Shown: positions 9,281 to 18,147 of the stretch, piece after piece
Numbering within the stretch: position 1 is the stretch's first letter
Layout: each line of letters opens with the position of its first letter
From: Parvularcula sp964219355
Lineage (GTDB): Bacteria; Pseudomonadota; Alphaproteobacteria; Caulobacterales; Parvularculaceae
NCBI GenBank assembly: GCA_964219355.1
Contig: CAXPOZ010000003.1
Coordinates: 1-64,000, forward strand
Direction: 5' to 3'
Length of the DNA: 64,000 nt
Made by a program: the position numbers and the translations under genes
The notes under the pieces: generated by a model
Seen by the model: only the letters and a program-made list of their open reading frames with translations
Told to the model about the DNA's origin: nothing
The model's database searches: none

Positions 9281-10294
9281 ATGAAGTGGCAATTATGGGC
9301 AGTGAGTGGAGCAGGCGCGATCGTTGCGGCGTGCTCAACACCAACACCAGTGGATATTTCCCGGACCGTCACCGAGGTAGAAACCGAAGCGACGACCGCA
9401 CCGGTCGACCTGACCGAAAACAGCGGCGTGCGCTCCTGCAGAGGTGAGGAAGTGATCCGTGGACGTCAGCGCCTGGCCGAGCTGTCCGATGGCTCGCTCG
9501 TGACCATGGCGCCGATGCAGGTGAATGCCGATGGCGCCCCCAATGCCTATCACCCCGACAATGCCGAGGGCGGGGCGATCCTGCATCTCTGCAATGCGGG
9601 GAAAGTCTATCTGCCCGATGGCACGAGCTATCACGGCTCTGAATCCAACGAGACCTGCACGGGCAAGTTCATGGATGATGTCGCAAAGATCAAAGAAGCG
9701 GGCTGGGATGACCCGGAAGTTGGGGCCGTCAATTGGTACGGCATTTATGCGACCGGCCGCGTGCGGATCGGCACGCAATTCGTGCAGAACGTCAAACCGC
9801 CTTTGACCGAAGAGGGCTTTTATATCTCCCCGACAGCGCTGGAGGATCGCGGCTTCGCGCCCGATGACCAGCGCCGCTACGTCAACGCGATCACTGTGCC
9901 CCATGCCGTTGTGCGCCGGGACAGCGGGGTAGAGCTCGGCACCTTCGGGGTCGCATGGCGGACAAAAGACTGCCCCGGCGGCCGGGTCTGCGATCCAGTG
10001 CCCTTCATCGTGGCCGATATCGGCCCGAAGATCGGGGAAGGTTCGATTGCCCTGACCCGGCTCGTCAACGGGCTGGAGGTTACCGAGGACATCACCCGGG
10101 AGAACCGCTTCCAAGGCGCCGTCAGCGATGAGGATGATGTGATGTGGGTGTTCTTTGGCGGACGGCGTGCGCCAACGCCTTATACGCCGGGCAGTGTTGA
10201 GCGTCGCGCGGAAGCCGCCTTTGAAGCGTGGGGCGGTGAGGACCGCCTCGCCCAGTGCCTGCGGGTCGAACTGCCGGTGGCGAACGCACAGTAA
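9281..10294 (+). CDS. lipoprotein resembling GH75 chitosanases
   Basis: A 337-residue protein with a short signal and lipobox VAAC (Cys18). GGAG lies seven bases before the ATG at 9281; longer upstream starts are rejected because they would overlap the divergent ABC gene and bury the signal. The C-terminal half carries the sequence FIVADIGPKIGEGSIALTR (residues 242-260), close to the ADIGP...IGEGS core of glycoside hydrolase family 75. In those enzymes Asp and Glu of this segment are catalytic (here Asp246 and Glu253). Several cysteines suggest disulfides in the periplasm. If active it would hydrolyse a beta-1,4-glucosamine-type polymer, perhaps a cell-surface glycan. The family assignment is from motif memory, not a search. 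Confidence 0.65.
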   Translation: MKWQLWAVSGAGAIVAACSTPTPVDISRTVTEVETEATTAPVDLTENSGVRSCRGEEVIRGRQRLAELSDGSLVTMAPMQVNADGAPNAYHPDNAEGGAILHLCNAGKVYLPDGTSYHGSESNETCTGKFMDDVAKIKEAGWDDPEVGAVNWYGIYATGRVRIGTQFVQNVKPPLTEEGFYISPTALEDRGFAPDDQRRYVNAITVPHAVVRRDSGVELGTFGVAWRTKDCPGGRVCDPVPFIVADIGPKIGEGSIALTRLVNGLEVTEDITRENRFQGAVSDEDDVMWVFFGGRRAPTPYTPGSVERRAEAAFEAWGGEDRLAQCLRVELPVANAQ

Positions 10295-10359
10295 GCGGGT
10301 GGACGGCCCCCCCGACTGCCGACTATGAGCGGCGCCCTATAAGAAGAGTAGGAGCGCCC

Positions 10360-11304
10360 ATGTCCCCCAGCGATCAGAAACTGAGCCTTATCTTCCCCGG
10401 ACAGGGGTCACAGGCCGTCGGCATGGGGGTGGCGCTGGCGGAAACCTATCCGGCGGCAAAAGCCGTCTTTGACGAAGTTGACGAGGCGCTCGGCCAGAAC
10501 CTCTCTGCCCTGATGAAAGACGGGCCGATGGAGGAGCTGACGCTGACCGCCAACACCCAGCCGGCCCTGATGGCGGTATCCGTTGCCGCGTTTCGCGTGC
10601 TGCAGGGCGAGGGGCTCTCTCTTTCCGCGGTCAAATCCATGGCGGGGCATTCGCTGGGTGAATATTCCGCCTACTGTGCAGCAGGCGCGATCTCTCTGAC
10701 CGATACGGCAAAGCTCCTGCGCATCCGCGGCGATGCCATGCAGGCTGCCGTGCCTGTGGGCGAGGGCGCCATGGCCGCGATCATCGGGCTCGATATGGAG
10801 AAGCTCGGCGCGATCACTTCCGAAACCGGTGCCGAGATCGCCAATGACAATGCGCCGGGCCAGATCGTTATCTCGGGCGCCAAGGCGGCTGTTGATGCGG
10901 CCTGCGTTGCCGCCAAAGAAGCAGGCGCCAAACGCGCGCTGCCGCTGCCGGTCTCCGCGCCCTTCCACTCAACCCTTATGGGCCCTGCCGCCGAGCGCAT
11001 GGCAGAAGCGCTGGCGGGTGCCGACATCAAGCCGCCCGCCGTGCCGGTCTTCTCCAATGTGCTAGTGGAGCCGGTCACCGAGCCGGATGTGATCCGCCGT
11101 ACCCTGACAGAACAGGTCACGGGCCGCGTGCGCTGGACCGAAAGCATTGCCGCGATGGAAGCGGACGGCACGACCCTCTTCCTCGAAGTGGGCGCCGGCA
11201 AGGTGCTTTCCGGCCTCGTCAAACGCATCGCCAGTGACGCGAAGGCGATCAATTTCGCTGGGCCCGATGACCTCGACGCCGTGCGGGATATGCTGAGTCA
11301 TTAG
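10360..11304 (+). CDS. fabD: malonyl CoA-acyl carrier protein transacylase
   Basis: A 314-residue enzyme that transfers malonyl from CoA to ACP, supplying the extender unit of fatty-acid synthesis. It has the N-terminal FPGQGSQ loop, the nucleophile Ser98 in GHSLGEYS, and His203 in PFHSTLM. AGGAG sits five bases before the ATG at 10360, which excludes an in-frame start 105 bases earlier. It heads the fab cluster, with fabG 132 bases downstream after an intergenic repeat. Length is normal for the family. Confidence 0.97.
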   Translation: MSPSDQKLSLIFPGQGSQAVGMGVALAETYPAAKAVFDEVDEALGQNLSALMKDGPMEELTLTANTQPALMAVSVAAFRVLQGEGLSLSAVKSMAGHSLGEYSAYCAAGAISLTDTAKLLRIRGDAMQAAVPVGEGAMAAIIGLDMEKLGAITSETGAEIANDNAPGQIVISGAKAAVDAACVAAKEAGAKRALPLPVSAPFHSTLMGPAAERMAEALAGADIKPPAVPVFSNVLVEPVTEPDVIRRTLTEQVTGRVRWTESIAAMEADGTTLFLEVGAGKVLSGLVKRIASDAKAINFAGPDDLDAVRDMLSH

Positions 11305-11308
11305 GGCT

Positions 11309-11398
11309 GTCATCCCGGGGCGCTCACAGAGCGGATCCGGGATCCAAAATCGGAATGTATGGATCCCGGATACCGGCTGATGCCGGTTCCGGGATGAC
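11309..11398. repeat. 90-bp intergenic nested-palindrome element
   Basis: Lies directly after the fabD stop codon. The outer arms GTCATCCCGG (11309-11318) and CCGGGATGAC (11389-11398) are perfect inverted repeats, and an inner pair ATCCGGGATCC (11335-11345) / GGATCCCGGAT (11361-11371) forms a second stem. This matches the look of dispersed palindromic elements common in alphaproteobacterial intergenic DNA. It would be transcribed as a long hairpin between fabD and fabG and may modulate their relative expression. A decayed copy of the inner stem seems to exist at 55181-55214. Confidence 0.8.
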
Positions 11399-11436
11399 AA
11401 CGACAAAGAGACGTATAGAGATTTAAGGAGACTTCC

Positions 11437-12174
11437 ATGTTCGATCTTACCGGCAAGACAGCCCTCGTCACCGGCGCCACGGGCGGCATTGGCGGCGCCA
11501 TCGCCAAGGCCCTGCATGCACAGGGCGCAACCGTTGCCATCTCCGGCACGCGCGAGGAGAAACTCAACGAGGTTGCCGCCGAGATGGGCGACCGGGTTCA
11601 CGTCCTGCCTTGTAATCTGGGTGATGCCGATGCCGTCGATGCGCTGCCCGGTCAGGCGTCCGACGCCATGGGCGGGCTTTCAATCCTTGTCGCCAATGCG
11701 GGTATCACGAAAGACAACCTCATGATGCGGATGAAGGCCGAGGATTTCGATAGCGTCATCGCGATCAACCTCAAATCCTACTGGCATCTCTCCAAAGCCT
11801 GCCTGCGGGGCATGATGAAAGCCAAATTCGGCCGCATCATCGGCGTGACCTCCGTCGTCGGGGTCACCGGCAATCCGGGCCAGACCAACTACGCCGCCTC
11901 GAAAGCGGGCATGATCGGCATGACGAAATCCCTCGCCGCCGAGATCGCCAGCCGCGGCGTTACGGCCAACTGCATCGCGCCGGGCTTTATCGCGACCGCG
12001 ATGACCGATGTCCTGACCGATGAGCAGAAGGCACAGATCGACGCGACGATCCCGGCGGGCCGTATGGGCAGCCCGGAAGATATCGCGGCCGCAGCCGTCT
12101 ATCTTGCGTCAGAAGAGGCCGCTTACATGACGGGCCAGACCCTGCATGTAAATGGCGGCATGGCGCGCATCTGA
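11437..12174 (+). CDS. fabG: 3-oxoacyl-[acyl-carrier-protein] reductase
   Basis: A 245-residue short-chain dehydrogenase that reduces 3-oxoacyl-ACP with NADPH in the elongation cycle. The cofactor motif TGATGGIG is at residues 12-19, NAG at 87-89, and the catalytic Ser139, Tyr152 and Lys156 (YAASK) are all present. The C-terminal part has the family's GFIATAMTD segment and ends GQTLHVNGGMARI. AAGGAG precedes the ATG. It follows fabD in the same direction. Confidence 0.97.
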   Translation: MFDLTGKTALVTGATGGIGGAIAKALHAQGATVAISGTREEKLNEVAAEMGDRVHVLPCNLGDADAVDALPGQASDAMGGLSILVANAGITKDNLMMRMKAEDFDSVIAINLKSYWHLSKACLRGMMKAKFGRIIGVTSVVGVTGNPGQTNYAASKAGMIGMTKSLAAEIASRGVTANCIAPGFIATAMTDVLTDEQKAQIDATIPAGRMGSPEDIAAAAVYLASEEAAYMTGQTLHVNGGMARI

Positions 12175-12247
12175 TCCCCTTGCGGAAGGAAGAGCGTCAT
12201 CCCATTTCCTGCCCCACAGCCGGTAAGCGGCTGTTTCGGGGACAGGC

Positions 12248-13186
12248 ATGCTGATCGATTTTCTTCTGGTGGGGGCAGGGCTCATCGGCCTTGTTCTGGG
12301 TGGTGACATTCTCGTGCGAGGCAGCCTTGATTTGTCTCGCCGCTTTGGACTTTCGCCTGCAGTAATCGGGATCGTGGTCATTGGCTTTGGCACGTCGATG
12401 CCGGAGCTGGTGACCAGCCTGACGGCGGCCTTTCAGGGGGCGGAAGGTGTCGCGATCGGCAATGTCGCAGGTTCGAATATTGCTAATATCCTGCTGATCC
12501 TCGGCGTCACAGCGCTCCTGTCCCCCGTCGCTTGCGATGTGAAAACCGTCCGGCGTGATGGCGCGGCGATGATGCTGATGAGCCTGGTGCTCGCCGCTGG
12601 CATTCTCTGGTGGGGCTTCCCGCGTCTGTTGTCGTTGGGCCTGCTCGTCGGGATGGCGGGTTATCTTCTCTTTGTCCTGCTCAATGACGGTGGTTCAGTC
12701 GAATCTGACGAGGAGGCGGGCTCGCCGCCTCATCTGGGCCGTGCCCTGATCTTTGCGGGTGCTGGCCTCGTTGCTCTCATTCTCGGTGCCAAATCGCTGG
12801 TGACAGGCGCTGTAGGGCTCGCGACTGCCTTCGGGATCAGCGAAGCGCTAATTGGCCTCACCATCGTTGCGGTCGGCACCTCCGTGCCGGAGCTTGCCGC
12901 CTCGATCTCAGCCGCGCTCAAGAAACAAGGCAGCATGGCCTTCGGCAATGTGATCGGCTCGAACATCTTCAATATTGGCGCGATCATGGGGGTCACGGGG
13001 GTGGTGCATCCACTCGCACCTCCGACAAACATTGGCGTGATCGATGTCACCGCATTACTTGGGGCGGCGATCCTCGCCATCCTGTTCGGGGCGACGGGGC
13101 TCAAGATCAGTCGCTGGGAAGGCGCCGTCCTGATCGGGGGCTATTTAAGCTATATCACCGTCATCACGGTCATGGCGGTGAGTTGA
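12248..13186 (+). CDS. calcium/sodium antiporter (CaCA family, YrbG-like)
   Basis: A 312-residue inner-membrane protein of about ten helices built from two homologous halves. Each half carries an alpha-repeat: GTSMPELVTSL followed by GNVAGSNIANILLILG, then GTSVPELAASI followed by GNVIGSNIFNIGAIMG. These are the ion-binding repeats of K-independent Na/Ca exchangers. It probably exports Ca2+ in exchange for Na+ or H+. It sits between fabG and acpP, 73 bases after fabG, an unusual interruption of the fab cluster. Confidence 0.92.
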   Translation: MLIDFLLVGAGLIGLVLGGDILVRGSLDLSRRFGLSPAVIGIVVIGFGTSMPELVTSLTAAFQGAEGVAIGNVAGSNIANILLILGVTALLSPVACDVKTVRRDGAAMMLMSLVLAAGILWWGFPRLLSLGLLVGMAGYLLFVLLNDGGSVESDEEAGSPPHLGRALIFAGAGLVALILGAKSLVTGAVGLATAFGISEALIGLTIVAVGTSVPELAASISAALKKQGSMAFGNVIGSNIFNIGAIMGVTGVVHPLAPPTNIGVIDVTALLGAAILAILFGATGLKISRWEGAVLIGGYLSYITVITVMAVS

Positions 13187-13506
13187 AAAGGGCGAGGTGA
13201 GGGGCAATTTCGCTCAGAATCGAGGCCAGTTCACTGCCGCCCGGCGATCCATGAACACAAATTCAATTCCAGAATTATCGTTCAATAGTACGGAAACTGG
13301 CCATTTATCCAGTTGAAAACTGGACAATTTCATCATTTCACCTCTGGAATTGCCCGCCAGTGTAGATCAAGGCTTGCGCCGTCGGCCAACCCCGACTACC
13401 GGGCCTTCTTGCGCATATTGCAGGCTTGCCCTATGCGCCTCTCTCAAATCACAGGGCCGCGCAGCTCAGGCGCCGTCCGATAACTCTTAGAATTCAGGAG
13501 CTCTTC
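13187..13506. other. intergenic region upstream of acpP
   Basis: No open frame with coding character. It separates the antiporter gene from acpP and must hold the acpP promoter, since acpP is normally very highly expressed. Its centre, about 13250-13350, is more A+T-rich than its flanks. No operator palindrome or riboswitch fold was recognised. Confidence 0.4.
13409..13437 (+). promoter_or_regulatory. candidate sigma-70-type promoter of acpP
   Basis: TTGCGC (13409-13414) and TATGCG (13432-13437) are spaced 17 bases apart, about 70 bases before the acpP start codon. Alphaproteobacterial housekeeping promoters often conserve only the TTG of the -35 box and have weak -10 boxes. This is a visual candidate only. 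Confidence 0.3.
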
Positions 13507-13743
13507 ATGTCCGATATTGCCGAGCGCGTTAAGAAAATCACGGTCGAGCACCTCGATGTGGACGCCGCCAAGGTTGTCCCAGAGGCCAGCTTCATCGACG
13601 ATCTCGGCGCCGACAGCCTCGATATTGTCGAGCTTGTCATGGCGTTCGAAGAAGAATTCGACATCGAGATCCCCGATGACGCCGCCGAGACGATCCAGTC
13701 CGTTGGTGACGCGATCAAATTCATCGAAGAGCGCAGCGCGTAA
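13507..13743 (+). CDS. acpP: acyl carrier protein
   Basis: A 78-residue acidic protein that carries growing acyl chains on phosphopantetheine. Ser37 in the invariant DSL motif (GADSLDIVELVM) is the attachment site. Helix II is acidic, as needed for docking with FabD, FabG and FabF. AGGAG precedes the ATG at 13507. A strong terminator follows at 13771, so it is probably a monocistronic transcript despite the fab neighbours. Confidence 0.98.
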   Translation: MSDIAERVKKITVEHLDVDAAKVVPEASFIDDLGADSLDIVELVMAFEEEFDIEIPDDAAETIQSVGDAIKFIEERSA

Positions 13744-13770
13744 GCGTTTTTCTTCGGTAGCAAAGTTTTC

Positions 13771-13803
13771 AAAACCGTCCGGGCCATCGTCCGGGCGGTT
13801 TTT
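13771..13803 (+). terminator. rho-independent terminator after acpP
   Basis: AACCGTCCGG (13773-13782) pairs with CCGGGCGGTT (13791-13800) with one G-T pair, an 8-base loop, and T residues through 13803. It starts 28 bases after the acpP stop and separates it from the convergent aldo/keto reductase gene. Confidence 0.9.
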
Positions 13804-13821
13804 GTTTTGTCTGACGGATAA

Positions 13822-14802
13822 TCAGATCGGGCAGCGGATCGTCTCGCGGACCTGATCGAGATAGTAATCGCTCAGCGCACGATGCAGTTCACCAGACAAA
13901 GCGGGTAGGGTGGAAGCACGCGCATTGGCGGTCACCTGATCAGGCCGTGAGCAGCCGGCGATCACCGTGCTGACGGCCTCGTGATCGAGGATCCAGCGTA
14001 AGGCAAAATCCGCCAGCGTCATGCCGTCCGGCACAAAGGTTTTTAGTTCCTCGACCAGTTCGACACCTATTTTGAGCGGGATGCCATTAAAGGTTTCACC
14101 GACTGAGAACGCCGCGCCATCCGCATTATAATTGCGATGATCCGTCTCCGGAAAGCTCTCATTCGCTGAGAATTTACCGGTGAGGAGGCCACTGGCGAGC
14201 GGCAGGCGGACGATGATGCCGACGCCGGCCTTTGAGGCCGCTGGCAACAAGTCCCGGACGGCATCCTGCCGGAAGAGATTGAAGATGATCTGGAGTGTCG
14301 AGCAGCCCTCATGCGCAAGGCACATATGGGCTTCTTCGATGGTCTCAACGCTGGCGCCCCAGTTCCGGCAGATTCCTTCGGCACAAAGTTCCTGCATGAT
14401 GTCGAAGACATCCCCGTCTTTCAGGTGAACCGGCGGGATGCAGTGGAGCTGAACGAGATCGAGCTTTTCGACCCCCAGCCGCTCGGCGGAGCGAAGAAGG
14501 TGCTCACGGATCGAGGCCTTGTCATAAGTGTCAGGATAGAGCCGGGCCGAGCGTCCGACCTTGGTCGCGATCACGGGCCGCTCCGTCCGATCTTTGGTGT
14601 AAGCGCCGATCAGGCTTTCCGAGCGCCCATCGCCGTAAACATCCGCCGTATCGAAGAAATTGACGCCTGCATCCTCTGCTGCTGTCATCGTGTCGGCGGC
14701 CCGGTCATCCTCCATAGGGCCGAAATCACCCCCAAATTGCCAGCATCCAAGGCCGATTTCCGAGACATCGAGACCGGTTTTTCCCAATTTTCTGGTTTTC
14801 AT
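13822..14802 (-). CDS. aldo/keto reductase
   Basis: A 326-residue TIM-barrel NADPH-dependent oxidoreductase. The catalytic tetrad is visible: Asp and Tyr in NFFDTADVYGDG, Lys in VIATKVG and His in LVQLHCIPP. The N-terminal MKTRKLGKTGLDVSEIGLG is typical of family members acting on small aldehydes or sugars. The start at 14802 has AGGA five bases upstream; a longer frame reaching 15057 is rejected because it overlaps fabF on the other strand. The gene lies on the opposite strand between acpP and fabF, an insertion into a usually contiguous pair. Substrate unknown. Confidence 0.92.
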   Translation of the reverse strand: MKTRKLGKTGLDVSEIGLGCWQFGGDFGPMEDDRAADTMTAAEDAGVNFFDTADVYGDGRSESLIGAYTKDRTERPVIATKVGRSARLYPDTYDKASIREHLLRSAERLGVEKLDLVQLHCIPPVHLKDGDVFDIMQELCAEGICRNWGASVETIEEAHMCLAHEGCSTLQIIFNLFRQDAVRDLLPAASKAGVGIIVRLPLASGLLTGKFSANESFPETDHRNYNADGAAFSVGETFNGIPLKIGVELVEELKTFVPDGMTLADFALRWILDHEAVSTVIAGCSRPDQVTANARASTLPALSGELHRALSDYYLDQVRETIRCPI

Positions 14803-14929
14803 GCTGATCCTGACTGACTTATTGCTGCCTGAGGCGGCATAACGGCAGTCAGGGTTGAAGGGCAAAGGTGGTTCCCATTCCTTCTGCAACTTTGCTATCG
14901 CCTTCTGAACATTGCCAAAGGAGTTTGCC

Positions 14930-16213
14930 ATGATGCGTCGCGTCGTCGTCACCGGGATGGGCCTCGTCACGCCATTGGGCGCCGGGACACGTGAGAAACC
15001 GGTCGATGGACCCTGGCAGCGCATCCTCAAAGGGGAGTCGGGCGCCGGCCAGATCACCCGTTTTGATGCAACCGATTATGCCTGCCGGATCGCCGCAGAA
15101 GTGCCGCTGACCGGGGCAACCGATGATCCTGATGCTTTCAACGCCGATGACTGGGTTGAGCCCAAGGAACAGCGGCGCATGGAGGCGTTCATCATTTTTG
15201 GCATGGCGGCCGCGGAAATGGCGCTGGTTGATGCCGGCTTGCCGCTGGAAACACAGGAGCAGCAAGAGCGCACGGGCGTCCTTATCGGCTCCGGCATTGG
15301 CGGGCTCGACGGCATCGCCCGGACGACACGTCTGATGGACGAAAAAGGCATTCGCCGCGTCTCGCCGTTCTTTATCCCGAGCTGCCTGATAAACCTGGTC
15401 TCCGGCCAGGTCTCGATCAAACATGGCCTCAAAGGCCCGAACCATTCAGTCGTCACCGCCTGCGCCACGGGCGTTCACGCCATCGGCGATGCCGCGCGTC
15501 TCATCATGCTCGGCGATGCGGATGCGATGGTCGCAGGCGGCGCCGAAGCTTCGATCTGCGATATCGGCTTTGCCGGGTTCATCGCCTGCAAGGCGCTGAC
15601 AACAGGCTTTAACGACAATCCCACCGCAGCCAGCCGCCCTTGGGACAAGGACCGTGACGGCTTCCTGATGGGCGAAGGCTCTGGCGTTGTTGTCCTCGAG
15701 GAATATGAGCGAGCGAAAGCACGCGGCGCGACGATCTATGGCGAGATCGTCGGCTATGGCCTTTCGGGTGACGCCTATCACATCACCGCCCCCGCCGAGG
15801 ATGGCGATGGCGGCTATCGCGCGATGAAAGCCGCCCTTGCTCGGGCGGAGATGAACCCGAGCGATATCGATTACGTCAACGCCCATGGCACCTCGACCCC
15901 GCGCGGGGACGAAGTCGAGCTTGGCGCGATTGAGCGGCTGTGGGGCGCGGATGCCAGCGGGCTCGTCATGTCCTCGACCAAATCTGCCGTCGGTCACCTT
16001 CTGGGGGCGGCAGGCGCCATTGAGGCGGTCTATTCGCTGCTCGCCATGCGGGACAATGTCTGCCCGCCGACCATCAATCTCGACAATCCTTCGGTCGATA
16101 CCGCGATCAATCTTGCGGCCAAGGAACCGGTCGAAAAACAGATCAATGCCGTGCTATCTAACAGTTTCGGTTTCGGCGGCACCAATGCGTCGCTGGTGAT
16201 AAAGCGCGTCTGA
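14930..16213 (+). CDS. fabF: 3-oxoacyl-[acyl-carrier-protein] synthase II
   Basis: A 427-residue condensing enzyme that extends acyl-ACP with malonyl-ACP. The catalytic Cys178 lies in VVTACATG, and His319 (NAHGTSTP) and His356 (SAVGHLLGA) complete the triad. The glycine-rich end NSFGFGGTNASLV is typical. AAAGGAG lies six bases before the first of two adjacent ATGs at 14930. mltG begins 18 bases after the stop, so fabF, mltG, yicC and gmk probably form one transcript. Confidence 0.97.
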   Translation: MMRRVVVTGMGLVTPLGAGTREKPVDGPWQRILKGESGAGQITRFDATDYACRIAAEVPLTGATDDPDAFNADDWVEPKEQRRMEAFIIFGMAAAEMALVDAGLPLETQEQQERTGVLIGSGIGGLDGIARTTRLMDEKGIRRVSPFFIPSCLINLVSGQVSIKHGLKGPNHSVVTACATGVHAIGDAARLIMLGDADAMVAGGAEASICDIGFAGFIACKALTTGFNDNPTAASRPWDKDRDGFLMGEGSGVVVLEEYERAKARGATIYGEIVGYGLSGDAYHITAPAEDGDGGYRAMKAALARAEMNPSDIDYVNAHGTSTPRGDEVELGAIERLWGADASGLVMSSTKSAVGHLLGAAGAIEAVYSLLAMRDNVCPPTINLDNPSVDTAINLAAKEPVEKQINAVLSNSFGFGGTNASLVIKRV

Positions 16214-16231
16214 CGAAACGGGGTAGCGTAG

Positions 16232-17257
16232 ATGAGGAAACACCAGGCCCAGAGGGGAGGCGCGGCAGCGGTCTTCCTGCGCCTCGTCGTTATGGGGCTG
16301 TTCATCGCCGTCATTGGCGCTGGCGTCATCACCTTCGAGCTCAACCGACGCTTGGCCGAACCCGGTCCGCTTGAGGAGCCCTCCATCTTGTGGATCGAAC
16401 GCGGCAATGGCGTGACGACGGTTGCGGGCAAGCTCGAAGAAATGGGCGCGATCGAGGATGACCGGCTGTTCCGGCTGGCGGGGCGACTGAACAAGCTGGC
16501 GCCAGATTTGAGAGCCGGGGAGTTTGAAATCCCTGCTGGGGCAAGCGTGCGTGATATCATCCTTCTGCTGAAGGAAGGCGAGCCGCTCTTACGTTTTGTG
16601 ACCATTCCGGAGGGGCGGACGTCCAGACAGGTTCTCTCGATCATCAATGAGACCGCATTGCTCGAAGGCACGCTCGAAGAACCACCCGCCGAGGGCAGCC
16701 TCCTGCCGGAGACCTATTCCTTCCAGCGCGGGGATACCCGCACATCGATCCTGACCCGGATGGAAGCCGCACACAATGAAGTCCTCGAAGAGCTTTGGCC
16801 GGGCCGGGCTGAGGGCTTACCATTTGACACGATGGAAGAGGCGGTGATCCTTGCCTCAATCGTCGAGAAGGAAACTGGGATTGCCGCCGAGCGTCCACGC
16901 GTGGCCGCCGTTTTTGTCAATCGCATGAAAAAAGGAATGCGGCTGCAATCTGATCCAACGATCATTTACGGGCTGACCGGTGGAGAGCCGCTGGGTCGCG
17001 GGATCCGGCAATCGGAGCTGAAACGCGAGACGCCCTATAATACCTATATCATCCGTGGTCTGCCGCCGACGCCGATTGCCAATCCCGGACGGGACGCTAT
17101 CGCCGCTGTTCTTAACCCAGCGGATACGGATGACCTTTATTTTGTGGCCGACGGAACGGGCGGGCATGTCTTTGCCACAACCCTCCGTGACCATAATGAG
17201 AATGTACGCAAATGGCGCCAGGTCGAGGCCGAGCGCAGACGGACGGAGACCCAGTGA
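16232..17257 (+). CDS. mltG: endolytic peptidoglycan transglycosylase MltG
   Basis: A 341-residue inner-membrane protein with one N-terminal helix (about residues 15-37) and a periplasmic YceG domain. The catalytic Glu212 is in ASIVEKETG, and the family hallmarks LLPETY, RMKKGMRLQSDPT and GLPPTPIANPG are present. MltG cleaves nascent glycan strands and is thought to set strand length near the synthesis machinery. It follows fabF, as in many alphaproteobacteria, and its TGA overlaps the GTG start of the next gene. Confidence 0.96.
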   Translation: MRKHQAQRGGAAAVFLRLVVMGLFIAVIGAGVITFELNRRLAEPGPLEEPSILWIERGNGVTTVAGKLEEMGAIEDDRLFRLAGRLNKLAPDLRAGEFEIPAGASVRDIILLLKEGEPLLRFVTIPEGRTSRQVLSIINETALLEGTLEEPPAEGSLLPETYSFQRGDTRTSILTRMEAAHNEVLEELWPGRAEGLPFDTMEEAVILASIVEKETGIAAERPRVAAVFVNRMKKGMRLQSDPTIIYGLTGGEPLGRGIRQSELKRETPYNTYIIRGLPPTPIANPGRDAIAAVLNPADTDDLYFVADGTGGHVFATTLRDHNENVRKWRQVEAERRRTETQ

Positions 17258-18147
17258 CCACCAGCATGACCGGATTTGGCGCTGCCGAAGGGGCGGTGCC
17301 GTTAAGTGACGGCAAGACGGCTGGCTGGCGCTGGGAGCTGAAAGGCGTCAATGGCAAGAGCCTCGACGTCAAGATGCGCATGCCTTCGGGTCTGGAGACA
17401 ATTGAGCCGACTTTCCGTGCCATGATCACCACCAGCGTTGGCCGGGGCACGATCCATACATCGCTGCAGCTCGACCGCGCACAGGACGAGGCGCAGCTCG
17501 TCGTCGATGAGACGGCGCTCGGCACGGTCCTCAATGCGATCAACCAGATCAGCGACAAAATCCCCTGCGATCCGCCGCGGCCCGATACGATCCTTGGTCT
17601 GAAAGGCATCCTGACAGCTGCCGAGAAAACCCAGAGCGATCAAGACAAAGCGGCGCTCGAAGCGGGTCTTCTGGCCGGGCTCAGCGACGCCATCGAGGCA
17701 TTTAGCCTGTCGAGGAATGCGGAAGGCAGCCAGCTTGCTGCTGTGCTTGACGATCAGCTCGCCAAGATGACGGCCCTGACGGAAAAGGCAAAATCACTCG
17801 CCGGGACGGCGCTCACGCATCATCTCGAACAGATCAGAGGGAAGATCCGTGACCTGATCGGGGATGTTATTCCCGACGAGCGGACCGAGCAGGAAGCCGT
17901 CATGATGGCCGTCAAATCGGATATCCGCGAGGAACTCGACCGGCTGGACGGGCATCTGGCGCAGGTGCGTGAATATCTTTCCGCAGGCGGCGTGATTGGT
18001 CGCCAGCTTGATTTCCTTGCGCAGGAGCTTGGCCGGGAGGTCAATACGCTGACCTCGAAAGCCTGGACGCTGGAAATCAAGCGGATCGGCCTTGACCTCA
18101 AACTCCTGGTGGACCAGTTCCGCGAGCAGGTACAGAATATCGAATGA
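17254..18147 (+). CDS. YicC/YloC family endoribonuclease
   Basis: A 297-residue protein beginning at a GTG that overlaps the mltG stop (GTGA) and has GGAG five bases upstream; an internal ATG at 17266 gives the alternative start MTGFG. The N-terminal SMTGFGAAEG and C-terminal LDFLAQELGREVNTL...KLLVDQFREQVQNIE segments define the family. Members are metal-dependent hexameric endoribonucleases; in E. coli YicC is linked to RNA decay. It overlaps the gmk start (ATGA), a conserved pairing. Confidence 0.93.
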   Translation: MTTSMTGFGAAEGAVPLSDGKTAGWRWELKGVNGKSLDVKMRMPSGLETIEPTFRAMITTSVGRGTIHTSLQLDRAQDEAQLVVDETALGTVLNAINQISDKIPCDPPRPDTILGLKGILTAAEKTQSDQDKAALEAGLLAGLSDAIEAFSLSRNAEGSQLAAVLDDQLAKMTALTEKAKSLAGTALTHHLEQIRGKIRDLIGDVIPDERTEQEAVMMAVKSDIREELDRLDGHLAQVREYLSAGGVIGRQLDFLAQELGREVNTLTSKAWTLEIKRIGLDLKLLVDQFREQVQNIE

